A stretch of DNA of 64,000 bases from an uncultured Bacteroidales bacterium (GTDB taxonomy: Bacteria; Bacteroidota; Bacteroidia; Bacteroidales; Bacteroidaceae), in the NCBI GenBank assembly GCA_902776455.1, contig CACYQI010000004.1:1-64000 (forward strand), given 5' to 3'. Under the pieces are notes generated by a model. The model searched no databases and had not been told where the DNA came from. It saw only the letters and a list, made by a program, of their open reading frames with translations. How positions within the stretch are numbered: the first letter of the stretch is position 1; each line of letters opens with the position of its first letter. Positions 36,701 through 45,500 of this stretch are shown here, piece after piece. A program made the translations under genes and the position numbers.

Positions 36701-38286
36701 TGGGCGAGGGCGTACAACTCCTTGATAACAGTCGCTACACCCCCCTCACGTGGCATTGGGAACTGAACAACGGCAGTCGCATCCTGACGGTTGACGATCA
36801 GTCGCCCTTCATCGTCCCGACGGCTCCCGGCTACTATGACGTCAGCCTCTTCGTCACGAATCAGCTGGGCGAGAACACGCTCACGCAGAAGCGTTACCTC
36901 ATTGTCAGCAACGACGACCCCGTATCCTGCCTCAACTTCACGGGTGCAGAGACACTGCAGCTCCCTTGTCCCTTCAGCGAGGAGCAGAAGTCGCTGACGC
37001 TCGACTGGTGGATGCGTCCGCAGCAGTACGAAGGCAGCGTGAGTCTCAGCTCTGCCGAAGGCGGACTCTCTACGTCCGTCGATAACAAGGGCGCACTCTC
37101 TGTCACGTTGGGAACCAGGACGGTACAGTCGGACGAAGGCTACATCATCACCGGCGAATGGCATCACTATGCCGTGACCTACAACATAGGCTTGCTCAAG
37201 TTCTACCGCGACGGACAGCTCGTCTGCAGCCCAACAGCTCGGACACTCTCCCGCTTCCCTGCGCTCCAGACCATTACGGTGGGCGAAGCAGGTTTCAAGG
37301 GTCAGATGGACGAGGTACGGCTTTGGAACACCGTCCTGACGCCCGAGAAGATAAATGCCTACAGCAACCAACATATTGACGATGTGGCAGAGGCGCAGGC
37401 AGCCGACGGCTTGCTGCTTTACTACGACTTCAATCAGAACGGCGGCGACGTAGTGGATCGCACCACAAGCGCTTGCAATGCCCGACGCATCGGCTTCGGT
37501 CCCGACGGCGACGCGTGGAACTCCGCACTGGGCGTCTTCACGCTCGACACGCAGGCACAGATGCATGGCGACATCTCCGCTACCTATCTCACCAACTACA
37601 AGAACCCTTACATCACGGCTTCGGGTACGGTGAACTCCAACAACAGCAGCCGCTTCCTCCGACTGGCCATGCGGACAACCCGTTCCAGATGGCAGGATGC
37701 GAATGCCATCGTGCAGAACAACATCACGACGGGAGCACACATCGATACCTCCCACCACAACGACATCCAGTTCGAGACGCAGTGGAGCGGCTTTGCCACC
37801 CCGTTGCTCGACTATCGCCTCTGGCAGGCAGTTACCCTTCCCGCCGGCAAGTACCACTTCAGCATCAAGCCGGGCGACGTTGACGACATGCAGACCAGCC
37901 GACTCGTGGTCTGCAAGGGTAGCAAGATGATCAGCGATGCCGAGTGCGAGGAGAAAGCTATTGCCTGTTGCAAGCTCATGGACGGCAACGTCAGCTTCAC
38001 GCTTGCTGAGGAGACAGAGGTGTCGCTTGGTATCATCGTCAACCTTACCGGGCAGGCCAGCTTCGGCATCAATGCCTTCAAGCTCGAAGGTGTCACCATC
38101 GAGCAGCTCACGCCCGAAGACCCGACAGGAATAAAGGACCTTAAAGACCTTAAGGACGTTAAGGACGTTAAGGACCTCAGAGACCTTAGGGAAGGCATCT
38201 ACGACCTCAGCGGCCGGAAGGTGGCAGACACTCAGCTGAAGTCGGGCATCTACATCAAGGAAGGCAAGAAGGTGCTGGTGAAGTAG
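33718..38286 (+). CDS. Secreted papain-like (C1A) peptidase with LamG and PKD domains
   Basis: 1522 residues. A signal peptide (about 1-22) is followed by a short pro-region and a C1A cysteine-peptidase domain (about 80-340). The oxyanion Gln and catalytic Cys are in FNQDGGSCGSAAG (Cys about 94), the catalytic His in TFNHALTVCGYDD (about 264) and Asn in IIANSWGDGWENKG (about 300). The usual CW after the catalytic Cys is replaced by CGSA. A fibronectin-like segment, LamG 1 (about 589-740), two PKD domains (about 900-974, 982-1057), LamG 2 (about 1062-1240) and a further beta-sandwich follow. A repeat-derived KDLKDLKDVKDVKDLRDL linker precedes the end module YDLSGRKV...GIYIKEGKKVLVK. It probably degrades host or dietary protein outside the cell. 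No close -7 box was recognised upstream. Confidence 0.88.
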   Translation: MKNLKSLLLIASLVPALQGVAQIEEYTLPDGKVVKIDRSVFPDLKYDAVPKAKPADYVARRKRGRKAKAQLPPFVYNGQDKYFPPIFNQDGGSCGSAAGVGYQFTHEINSYRDADASLPENQYPSHFTWLMAYQTSTTEGMAKGNGIPNVPTYGGRTYSRLFGAQTHDDPDYGWMQGYDKWYSAMWNRSAYDFNLSPTNTPEGRQELKEWLFDHCGDETMHGGGVAGIGVAAYGTWAAIPNSSANKAAGVVGMKYVEKWGDTFNHALTVCGYDDRIEFDLDHDGIVGEAEEDEVGAWIIANSWGDGWENKGFIYCPYKYSFAVNNDTWTWTPGAYVIRKNYRPLRTIKLLMDYNRRSELLLSAGIAQNIDALRPEKQIPFEHFRYAGNTLGADPAPEVPMLGRWTDGMHYEPMEFGYDLTDLTFTVDRTKPLKYFFIVKTKTDAIGSGHIYNASIINYEIDNEGVEIPFDQQNVEIRNKGRETVITVVVPGEQLYAPTNLSLEDGVLLWSAPQASSLTLTGYHVYEGTELVAQLPASQTYYTPSAAATDAFTVRAVYQAGRYEQESASSNAVVPDIPLPGANQIVNMNESGIVIPGAISEMLGKATIEFWMRNDKNVNYTHQVGPGWGKFLFHNSSNGTLSVGWDSGGTDRLNVSNVFSALNRWNHIAIVINGSVLTLYVNGVRKGSITSKTFSGLVAFGDLQFGRTADINQWWIGGLDEIRVWRTARTQAEIRNNMRVRIAAPALQPDLLIYVPMETIEVDGVTKLREYVSGKHATFRTIGTWQVVEDNGPFSGAAPTPVLTIDEEDGIHLAGVPFCLKANSLLDATAWDWTVAKSADASSDEALPTLDAQSPTLHGMSPTFVIPQAGTYTVSCTTTYADGTTLSAEKEIEVAEGEAPVAAFDVLNDTLPAGDRFSFTNRSEGYGCTYLWSMPGAEVEQVSGTNATALYPQTGTFSVTLTASNPYGSSSVTKEVTVRESAPAARFDVSQTAIMLGEGVQLLDNSRYTPLTWHWELNNGSRILTVDDQSPFIVPTAPGYYDVSLFVTNQLGENTLTQKRYLIVSNDDPVSCLNFTGAETLQLPCPFSEEQKSLTLDWWMRPQQYEGSVSLSSAEGGLSTSVDNKGALSVTLGTRTVQSDEGYIITGEWHHYAVTYNIGLLKFYRDGQLVCSPTARTLSRFPALQTITVGEAGFKGQMDEVRLWNTVLTPEKINAYSNQHIDDVAEAQAADGLLLYYDFNQNGGDVVDRTTSACNARRIGFGPDGDAWNSALGVFTLDTQAQMHGDISATYLTNYKNPYITASGTVNSNNSSRFLRLAMRTTRSRWQDANAIVQNNITTGAHIDTSHHNDIQFETQWSGFATPLLDYRLWQAVTLPAGKYHFSIKPGDVDDMQTSRLVVCKGSKMISDAECEEKAIACCKLMDGNVSFTLAEETEVSLGIIVNLTGQASFGINAFKLEGVTIEQLTPEDPTGIKDLKDLKDVKDVKDLRDLREGIYDLSGRKVADTQLKSGIYIKEGKKVLVK
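38130..38195. repeat. 9-bp tandem repeat coding a K-D-L/V linker
   Basis: About six units of GACCTTAAG / GACGTTAAG in frame, encoding KDLKDLKDVKDVKDLRD just before the end module of the peptidase. Confidence 0.85.
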
Positions 38287-38342
38287 TGTCGAAAAGCTGC
38301 TTGGCCCGTCCGTGCTTGCTTGCAAAGAGGTTCTCCGCCTTT

Positions 38343-38475
38343 CCCCTCCCCCTCGAGGGGAGGGGAAAGGGGTGGGGTAGGCAGGTGGCTTCACTTCGCC
38401 GAAGGCGACCTTTGTGCTTTCTGTGTGAGAGACCCCACCCCTAACCCCTCTCCTTGGAGGGGAGGGGAAAGGGCG
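38343..38475. repeat. GC-rich palindromic repeat tract
   Basis: CCCCTCCCCCTCGAGGGGAGG and a second CCCCTCTCCTTGGAGGGGAGG separated by TTCGCCGAAGGCGA. The whole 985-base gap from 38287 to 39272 holds only repeats and a promoter. Confidence 0.7.
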
Positions 38476-38576
38476 GTTGTGCCCTATTCGACTGATGAAC
38501 TTCCCGAAAAACCTTGACAGCATATTGACGCTCGGCGTGAAGGAATTGACGAAGCCTTATGGATCGTTATCTGATG

Positions 38577-38645
38577 CAACGTGGAGTGTTGGCCAACACT
38601 CCACGTTGTGTTGGCTTTTGCTCCATGGAGAATCAACCGACTCTC
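38577..38645. repeat. 22-bp family units in palindromic arrangement
   Basis: 38577-38608 is a perfect 32-bp palindrome (CAACGTGGAGTGTTGG and its complement), made of two head-to-head 22-bp-family cores. A degenerate CTCCATGGAG unit follows. A near copy occurs at 47868-47896. Confidence 0.85.
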
Positions 38646-38699
38646 TACGGCGTTTTTAGCGGAAAATGCTGCTTTGTTTTGCTCTCTACTATAACTCTC

Positions 38700-38850
38700 T
38701 GATAGTATCTTAACTTTGTGTCGAAAAAAGAGCCTCTGTAAGTCATTGATTGTTAGTGGTGAATCGATTTAAGCCATTATTTTGCCTTCGGAGTAGAAAA
38801 GTGCCACCCAACCCGAGAAATGCCGTCAGAGAGGCCGGAGATGAGAAGAA
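38700..38850 (+). repeat. Partial copy of the long dispersed repeat
   Basis: Contains AAGTCATTGATTGTTAGTGG, GAATCGATTTAAGCC, AAAGTGCCACC and GCCGTCAGAGAGGCC, in the same set of blocks as the inverse of 8738-8870. Confidence 0.55.
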
Positions 38851-38876
38851 TCTTTACAACGCAGGTAGCAGACTCC

Positions 38877-39125
38877 ACCCCTAACCCCTCCAAAGCCTCT
38901 CCTAAATCCTCCCCTAAAGGGAAGGACTTTTTGAGCTAAGTGCAGCGAATGTAATAGAGACCCCACCCCTAACCCCTCCCCTTGGAGGGGAGGGGAAAGG
39001 GAGTTTGCATCCATTCCCTAATTTTGTGTGACTTTCCTTGCTTCATAGTTTTGTCCATGCTTGCTTGCGAGGATGTTCTCCGCGGCCCTTCCCCTCCCCT
39101 CTGAGGGAAGGGGTTAGGGGTGGGG
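38877..39125. repeat. GC-rich palindromic repeat tract
   Basis: Two to three further copies of the CCCCACCCCTAACCCCTCC...GGGGAGGGG unit. No gene is supported here. Confidence 0.7.
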
Positions 39126-39235
39126 TACGGCAGGCTTAAGCCATGCTGCAACCTGTTCTGGCCGCCGAAGCAGCGTTTTCTGTTAAGATGTGTTAAATGG
39201 CGGGCGGGCTTTACCTACTATATTATAATAATGTA

Positions 39236-39243
39236 TAACTTTG
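39236..39243 (+). promoter_or_regulatory. -7 box of the SGNH hydrolase gene
   Basis: TAACTTTG 30 bases before the start codon at 39273; it lies within the upstream part of the open frame and so supports the internal ATG as start. Confidence 0.55.
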
Positions 39244-39272
39244 TGGAAAATAAAGATACTACCATCCGAATT

Positions 39273-42077
39273 ATGAAGAAACTGCTTGTCTTCCTGCTGT
39301 CCCTGGCCTGGATGGGCGCAGATGCCCAAAATCCCGACAGCCTCACCTTTGCTGTGCTCGGCAATTCCATATCAACCTACTACGACTACCTCCCTGCGGG
39401 CTATGCCGTCTTTTACGACCAGAACCGAGAGAACACCTTAGGCTATCAGGTGGGCGACACATGGTGGATGCAGCTGAGCCGCCTGTCCGGTCTCACCTTC
39501 CTTGCCAACGCCTCGTGGAGCGGAAGCCGTGTGGCAGCCGACGTCCTCAATAGCAATGCGCCCTTCCTGAGCAACCATCGCATGAAAGCTCTGGGCCGTG
39601 CCGGCAATCCCGACTTCATCTTCATTGCAGGCGGCACTAATGACTGGAGCGTCGCCAAAGTGCCCTTGGGCCAATATCGCACAGAGAATTTTACCGATTC
39701 CGTCAGTTTTCGAGGCGCTTACCAACGGCTTCTTTGGAAGTTGACCACATGGTATCCCAAGGCACGCATCGTCTGTCTGAGCATCTTTCCACGTGGCAAC
39801 GGCGTGAACGAAAAGAATGCTCAGGGCTGGAGCCAAGCCGATGCCAACGCCAGCATCAAGTACATCGCCAAGCAGTTCGGCCAGTATTTCATCGACTGTA
39901 CCAGTGTGCCCTGGGCCAACGACTGGGGCGCTTCTACCCTCGACTACCTTCATCCCACGGCCTACGGTGCCACACAGCTCGCCACCCACATCAACAACTC
40001 CCTGATCTCGCAGAAGATTATCACGAGGGCACTGAAGCGAACCAATGAAGTGGCTGAGGCAGAGCGGCTTCTCGACATAAGCTTCACCGAGGAAGGCATC
40101 GTCAACCGTGGCACATACGAGTCGCGTGTAGGCCGACACGGCGCAACGTCTGTCATCCTCGACGCAGCCTCGGGAGCCTATCTTGGATGCTCCCGTGCCC
40201 GCGCCTCCGACTATTTCTATGCTACCTACGACGAGGGTTCGCCCCTTGCCGAAGCCTTCAACAACAACGTCACCTGGGAGATGCTGGTGCGACTGGACGG
40301 TGTGGGCGACCAGAGCGGCAACATCGGCAGGACCTGCATCATGGGCAACGAGCAGGACGGCGGTTGGGCTTTCTACAACTCGGCACTGGCAAGCTGCTTC
40401 ACCTATAGGCACAAGAGCGGCGTGAACAGCACCATGAAGAGCATCGTCGGCGACTCCATCCTCGTCCCCGGCAAGTTCTATCACCTCGTGGTGACTATGG
40501 ACCGGACGAGCCACGTCATGCGCTACTTCATCAACGGAAAGCTTGTCTGTACCGGTACCCGTGCCGGCACCGACATGGCGATGCCGTTATGCGGCTCGCT
40601 CAAAGGGCGCAAGGGCATGTGGATCTGCCTCGGCGGCGACGCTACCGCAGGCACTTTCACCTCCGGCTCCGAAAGCTCGGCTGCATGCAGCTTTGTCTTT
40701 GCCCGCATCTACAACGGAGCACTCTCCCAGAAGGCAGCCATCGCACTCTACGACGACGAAGTGAAGAAGTTCACGGAGCCGCAGCCATCGCATGGCACAG
40801 AACTCCTTCTTGACTGCGAGTTCACGCCCGACGGAGCCCTCAACCATGCCCCATCCTTCCGTAGCAAACCCATCGTCATGCTCGGCGACGTGCCCGTCGG
40901 CTACAATCCCGACATCAACCTCTACGAGTCGCAGTTCAGCAGAACGCGGACACAAGCGTTCAAGTACTACATGGGCGATGCCGCGACAATGCATCAGCTC
41001 TCCGATGCCTACAGCGTCGAAGTGTTGTGCCGCACCAGCGAAGCCGTTCCTACCGTCAACACACGCCCGTTGGGCTTCGTCAACGGCTATGGTTTCGGCC
41101 TGCAGATGAACTCGAACGGCAACATCGGCTACACCACTACAACCCAGGGCAACAAGGCGGACGGCACTTATGCCAAGTCGCAATGGTCGTGGATAGAAGC
41201 AGGCGGACACACCGACACTTACACCCATTACGTCATCGTCTATGACCGCATGAACTACAAGTCGCAGTTCTACATCGACGGCGAACTGGTTCTCTCGCGC
41301 TGGCTCACCTTCAAGGAGTGCCCCGTTTACGAGTGGACGCCGTCGGCCTGGCTTGCCATTGGCGCCGATGCCTATGGCGCATACGATGCATCAGAATCGG
41401 CTGGAAACTTTCCCTTTATGGGCGATGTGGCGCTGGTACGCGTCTATGGCAGGGCATTGAAAAAGGAGGAAGTGCAGGCCCTCCACGGCATTCTCTCCGT
41501 GCAGGAACGGAGCTATACGCTGGGAAGCAATGGCTATGTCGCTGTCTGCCTGCCCTTTGCCTACCGGCTTCCCGCAGGCTATACGGCCTTCGTCGTCACG
41601 GAGTTAGCCTCTCCGTCAGCCATAATGAAGGCCATCGCCGAGCCAGGCGAGTGCGTGCCCTACGGAACGCCCGTCCTCATCCAAGGCGAACCGAAGTCCA
41701 CTATCACGCTGACGGCTCTGAGAAAAGACGAGGTGATGGATAATTTACAAAGCGACACGTTGCCCAACCTCCTTGCCGGTACCTATTCGGGCAGAACCAT
41801 TACCACGGGCGACGGCTTCTACATAAGGACTACCGGCACGAATCTCTACCGCGCCTCGTCAACCATCGTCCTGCCTCCTTTCAGCTGCTATCTGCCTTCT
41901 GCCGAGAAGCGGACGTACTTCAAGCTGGAGGAAGATGCCACAAGAATCAGTCTTCCTTCAAGGAAACAGAACAGCGAAACGCCGAATGGAGAATGCTACG
42001 ACCTTTCGGGACGCAGGGTCATCAGCCCGCAGCAGAAGGGCATCTACATCAAGGACGGCAGGAAAGTAGCCTTCTGA
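39273..42077 (+). CDS. Secreted SGNH/GDSL hydrolase with two LamG domains
   Basis: The start at 39273 (MKKLLVFLLSLAWMGADAQ) gives a signal peptide and follows a -7 box; the frame is open 153 bases further upstream but without a sensible leader. 934 residues. SGNH-family blocks: the nucleophile Ser in VLGNSIST (about residue 30), GGTNDW (about 120, oxyanion Asn) and the catalytic Asp/His in DYLHPT (about 223-227). Such enzymes are esterases or lipases, often removing acetyl groups from glycans. LamG-like modules lie at about 272-495 and 509-735, then a beta region and the end module CYDLSGRRVISPQQKGIYIK. It probably acts at the surface as a carbohydrate esterase; the substrate is not known. 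Its stop codon directly abuts that of the convergent gene. Confidence 0.87.
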   Translation: MKKLLVFLLSLAWMGADAQNPDSLTFAVLGNSISTYYDYLPAGYAVFYDQNRENTLGYQVGDTWWMQLSRLSGLTFLANASWSGSRVAADVLNSNAPFLSNHRMKALGRAGNPDFIFIAGGTNDWSVAKVPLGQYRTENFTDSVSFRGAYQRLLWKLTTWYPKARIVCLSIFPRGNGVNEKNAQGWSQADANASIKYIAKQFGQYFIDCTSVPWANDWGASTLDYLHPTAYGATQLATHINNSLISQKIITRALKRTNEVAEAERLLDISFTEEGIVNRGTYESRVGRHGATSVILDAASGAYLGCSRARASDYFYATYDEGSPLAEAFNNNVTWEMLVRLDGVGDQSGNIGRTCIMGNEQDGGWAFYNSALASCFTYRHKSGVNSTMKSIVGDSILVPGKFYHLVVTMDRTSHVMRYFINGKLVCTGTRAGTDMAMPLCGSLKGRKGMWICLGGDATAGTFTSGSESSAACSFVFARIYNGALSQKAAIALYDDEVKKFTEPQPSHGTELLLDCEFTPDGALNHAPSFRSKPIVMLGDVPVGYNPDINLYESQFSRTRTQAFKYYMGDAATMHQLSDAYSVEVLCRTSEAVPTVNTRPLGFVNGYGFGLQMNSNGNIGYTTTTQGNKADGTYAKSQWSWIEAGGHTDTYTHYVIVYDRMNYKSQFYIDGELVLSRWLTFKECPVYEWTPSAWLAIGADAYGAYDASESAGNFPFMGDVALVRVYGRALKKEEVQALHGILSVQERSYTLGSNGYVAVCLPFAYRLPAGYTAFVVTELASPSAIMKAIAEPGECVPYGTPVLIQGEPKSTITLTALRKDEVMDNLQSDTLPNLLAGTYSGRTITTGDGFYIRTTGTNLYRASSTIVLPPFSCYLPSAEKRTYFKLEEDATRISLPSRKQNSETPNGECYDLSGRRVISPQQKGIYIKDGRKVAF

Positions 42078-42575
42078 CTATTCCTTTTCCCGCTGAAGAG
42101 CCTCCCAGCCGCTGCGGTCCTGCCACTGGACGTAGATTGTCTTGAAAGGGTCGTTGCCCAGTCGCTTCCTGCCAAACGAGATGCGGGCAAAGGTGGATGA
42201 CCACTCTTCGACGTGGTCCTCGTGCGTATAGTCCCACTTTGCATACTTGCGGCGCAACTGTTTCCGAATCTGATTCGACTTCATCAGCAGACCAACCTCA
42301 TTGCCTTCTATCTCGACGAACCATACGGTAACGAGGTGAACGGTATGCGAGCGAGGCGTGGCATGCACTTCTATTCTGGCGCCAACGCCGTCGAAGAGGC
42401 CCGTCAGCGTAGTGCATTCGTCTGTTTGGTCCTCGAAGTCATAGCCCATCTCCTCCAGAGCATCCACAAACTCATCCTTCTCTCCTCCCAGCGGAAGGCC
42501 GAGGAAGACGGAGTGTTCCTGTGCTTTCAGGCACAGAGACAGCCACAGAAACAATATGAGAAGCCTGCATTTCAC
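42078..42575 (-). CDS. Small exported protein, unknown function
   Basis: 165 residues starting with GTG at 42575, which overlaps the TGA of the GH95 gene (GTGA). The N-terminus (KCRLLILFLWLSLCLKAQ) is a signal peptide. The mature part is charged with WFVEIEGNEVGLL and SGWEALQREKE, and no known motif. The 4-base overlap implies translational coupling to the fucosidase gene, and the stop codon touches the convergent SGNH gene with no gap. No function can be assigned. Confidence 0.75.
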   Translation of the reverse strand: MKCRLLILFLWLSLCLKAQEHSVFLGLPLGGEKDEFVDALEEMGYDFEDQTDECTTLTGLFDGVGARIEVHATPRSHTVHLVTVWFVEIEGNEVGLLMKSNQIRKQLRRKYAKWDYTHEDHVEEWSSTFARISFGRKRLGNDPFKTIYVQWQDRSGWEALQREKE

Positions 42576-45500
42576 TTAATTACGAACTTCTTTCCCTTCT
42601 GCACCAGAACGCCCTTTCTTGGCATAGTGCTCTTCGCTATTTGCTGGCCTGCCAAGTTGAAGATGAGGGCCTTAGGGTCTTTAAGGTCCTTAAGGCCTTT
42701 AGCGTCGTTGAGGCCGGTAGTGTTGTCGAAGTCGATGGTCACGACGTCGCCTGCCTTGACATTAGGTATGGTATAGACATCGCCGTCGGCAATCGGTGCG
42801 ATGCATTCGCCGTTCAGCCGGAAGGTGTAGCTTACGTCCTTGAGTTTGGCATAGCGGATGCGAAGTGGCTGCCCAGCTCCGGACGTGATGGCGATATGCG
42901 TGGCCTTGCTGTCCTGCCAGGTCTCATCGACGGTGAAATTGCCTTGTGCCTTCAAGCCCGTGACGCTTCCCTCCTTCCAAGCCGAGGGGAGGGCCGGGAG
43001 CAAGGTAACGATGTCGTCGTAGGACTGCAGGAGCATCTCGGCGATTCCGCTGGTGCAACCATAGTTGCCGTCAATCTGGAAGGGCGAATGAGCGTCGAAA
43101 AGGTTGTAATAGCACCCGCCGTAGTTGCCCATCTCTATGACGTAACTGCCCGAATGTCGCAGGGCCAGCGAGAGGTTGTTACGGGCGCGGTCGCCGTCGA
43201 GGCAGCGACTGTAGGTGTTTGTTTGCCAGCCCATTGACCATCCCGTCACGTCGCCGTTGCGGGCAATCTGTCCGTTGTAGGCGGCCTGGAAGAGCCGTTT
43301 GCCCTCTGTGCTCTGGTCGAAAGCGCTGACTTGCGAGAAAGGATAGAGGCACATGAGGTGCGACAAGTGGCGGTGGCCCTGGTCGGAAAGGGCGTTGTTC
43401 TTCCATTCCGAGATGCACGGCTTGCCGTTATACGTCTCTGTCCAAAGGCCTTTGTCGAAGTTGTCGTACAGGTCTTGGATGGCAGCAATCTGCGAGGCGG
43501 TGAGAGGCGACTCGTCGCCAAGCTCGGCGTGGCCCTTCATCACTTCGTCCAAAGCCTCGTAACTCGTCTGCTGAGCAAAGGCTGTAACGTCGCCGGGGCC
43601 GTGCTCGGGACTCCATTCGTTAGTGATTTCGTAGAGTCCCTTGCTGTCCTTCGTGGCGATGGACTTAGTGAAAAGTGCGTTCTCGTACATGACTGGCAGC
43701 GCTTTCTTCAGGAATTCGCGGTCCATCGTGTACTTGTAGTAGCGCCACAGATGCGTGCAGTACCAGGCACCAAGCGTTTTCATCGAGCCGTTGCTCCATG
43801 TCGATGTGCCGCCGAAGATGTTGTTCTCCACGGCTACTGTCCATCCTTGCGAGCCGCTCCTTATCTTCCTTGCCAGCTGATACCACGGCGAGTTGCTGCC
43901 CGGAGCACCGAAGTCGAGGATGTGGTTCAAGAAGGGAAGATGCATCTCCGAAAGGTTGGTCGGGTCGGCAGGCCAGTAGTTCATCTGCACATTGATGTCG
44001 GCATGGATGTCGCAATGCCAGAAGGAAGTGTTGCTGCGGTCGTTCCAGATGCCTTGCAGATTAGAGGGCGCGTGGATGCTTGTGTCAAGGTTTGCGCCGA
44101 TGGTAAAGTAGCGGCCGTACTGGAAATAGAGTGCTTCGAGGAAAAGTCCGTCGCTGCTCTGCTTGTTCTGGGCAGAGGCGTTGTAGAACTTGATGAGGTC
44201 TTCGGTAGTCTTCGTCGAGGAGCCTCCGAGCTGCAGGCTAACGCGGTTCATCAAGGCGCTGTGTGCTGCCTTGTGATCCGACAGCAGGCTCGTGTAGCCT
44301 TTCTGTAGGGCGTCGTCGATGCGGGTGCTTACTGTGCTGGCAAGCTCTGTGGCTGTCTGTCCGCTAACGCATGAGGCTTTGCTTCCGTCGTAGTCGGTTG
44401 CGGCAGCCATGACGATGTCCATCCAGGTCGCGCCGCTTACGCTGATGCCTGTTGCCGTGATGTTTGTCGTGCCGTCCGTCTTGACCTTGAAGCCTGTGTT
44501 GTAGCTGACGATTTGCAGTTTTCCCTTGAAGGAGGCGGAGGCTGTGCCGTCGTCTTCAGCCTTGTAGGTCACTTTGCCGGCGCCTATTTGCCCGTCGGGA
44601 GCGTAGCTGACGTTGAGGGCGAGCGGCTCGTTGCCTATAGCTTCGTAGTGTGCAACGAATACATGGTCGGTGGCCGACGTGAAGTAGCGGCGTTGGAAAC
44701 TCGTTGTGCCGTCGGCCGACTGGAAGTTGACGCCGGCCACACCATCGATGATGTCGAGGTAGCGGCTGTAGTTCTCGATGGCCTTATTGTCGGAGGCAAC
44801 AGCCGAGAAGGTGCCGCTCTTGTCTTCTACTAATATAGAGCCGAAGTTCTGGAAGTAGCCTTGTCCGACGGAGCTGCCGTTGGTATTGTAGCCGCTCCAA
44901 AGTGTCTTCTCGTTGAACTGTATGTCGTCGCAGAGCACGCCGCCGCGTATGGTGGCACCTATCTGCCCGTTGCCCATCGGCAAGGCGTATTCCATCCAGG
45001 TGTCGCTGACGCCCGTTGCGGTGGCGGGAGTATCGTACCAAAGGGAGAAGTCGTGTATGTCGGTCGGCCTTGTTCCTTTCTGTCCGACGCAGAACTCCGT
45101 GGGTTGTACGTCGGCTTCGGCAACAGGATAGAGTATGTTGTTGCCGTCTGCCGCCTGCCAAAGGCCGATTTCCTTGCCTGCTCCCGTGCCGCCCCACTGG
45201 TTGAGATAGCGGAGGTTTTGCGAGGCAGCCCCGTTCCACGAGACTTCGAACTTGCCTATGTAGTTCGTGTTGGTAGTCAGTTCGATGGTGAAGCCCTTGT
45301 CGTCTGCTGTCTGACGGGTCTTTATGCGGCTGCCGTCATAGTAGGCATAGCGTCCCGAGCCTTTGTTGACGAGCTGGAAGCCTGTTTCGCTTCCCACGAG
45401 TTTCCAGAGCTGGCTTTCTTCGCCATACTTGCGGCTTTGTGTCGTGACGTTGCGTGCTGCTCCCATGTCCTGCAGGACGAGGCTGGAATTGGCAAAGGTG

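Noticed and set aside
35239..38523. Very long open frame on the minus strand (over 1000 codons) opposite the peptidase gene
   Set aside because: The plus-strand protein has a signal peptide, complete catalytic motifs and an end module; the antisense frame is low in structure and arises from GC-rich third positions.
42213..42776. Plus-strand frame across the end of GH95 and the small exported protein
   Set aside because: Crosses two coupled minus-strand genes and has no features of its own.
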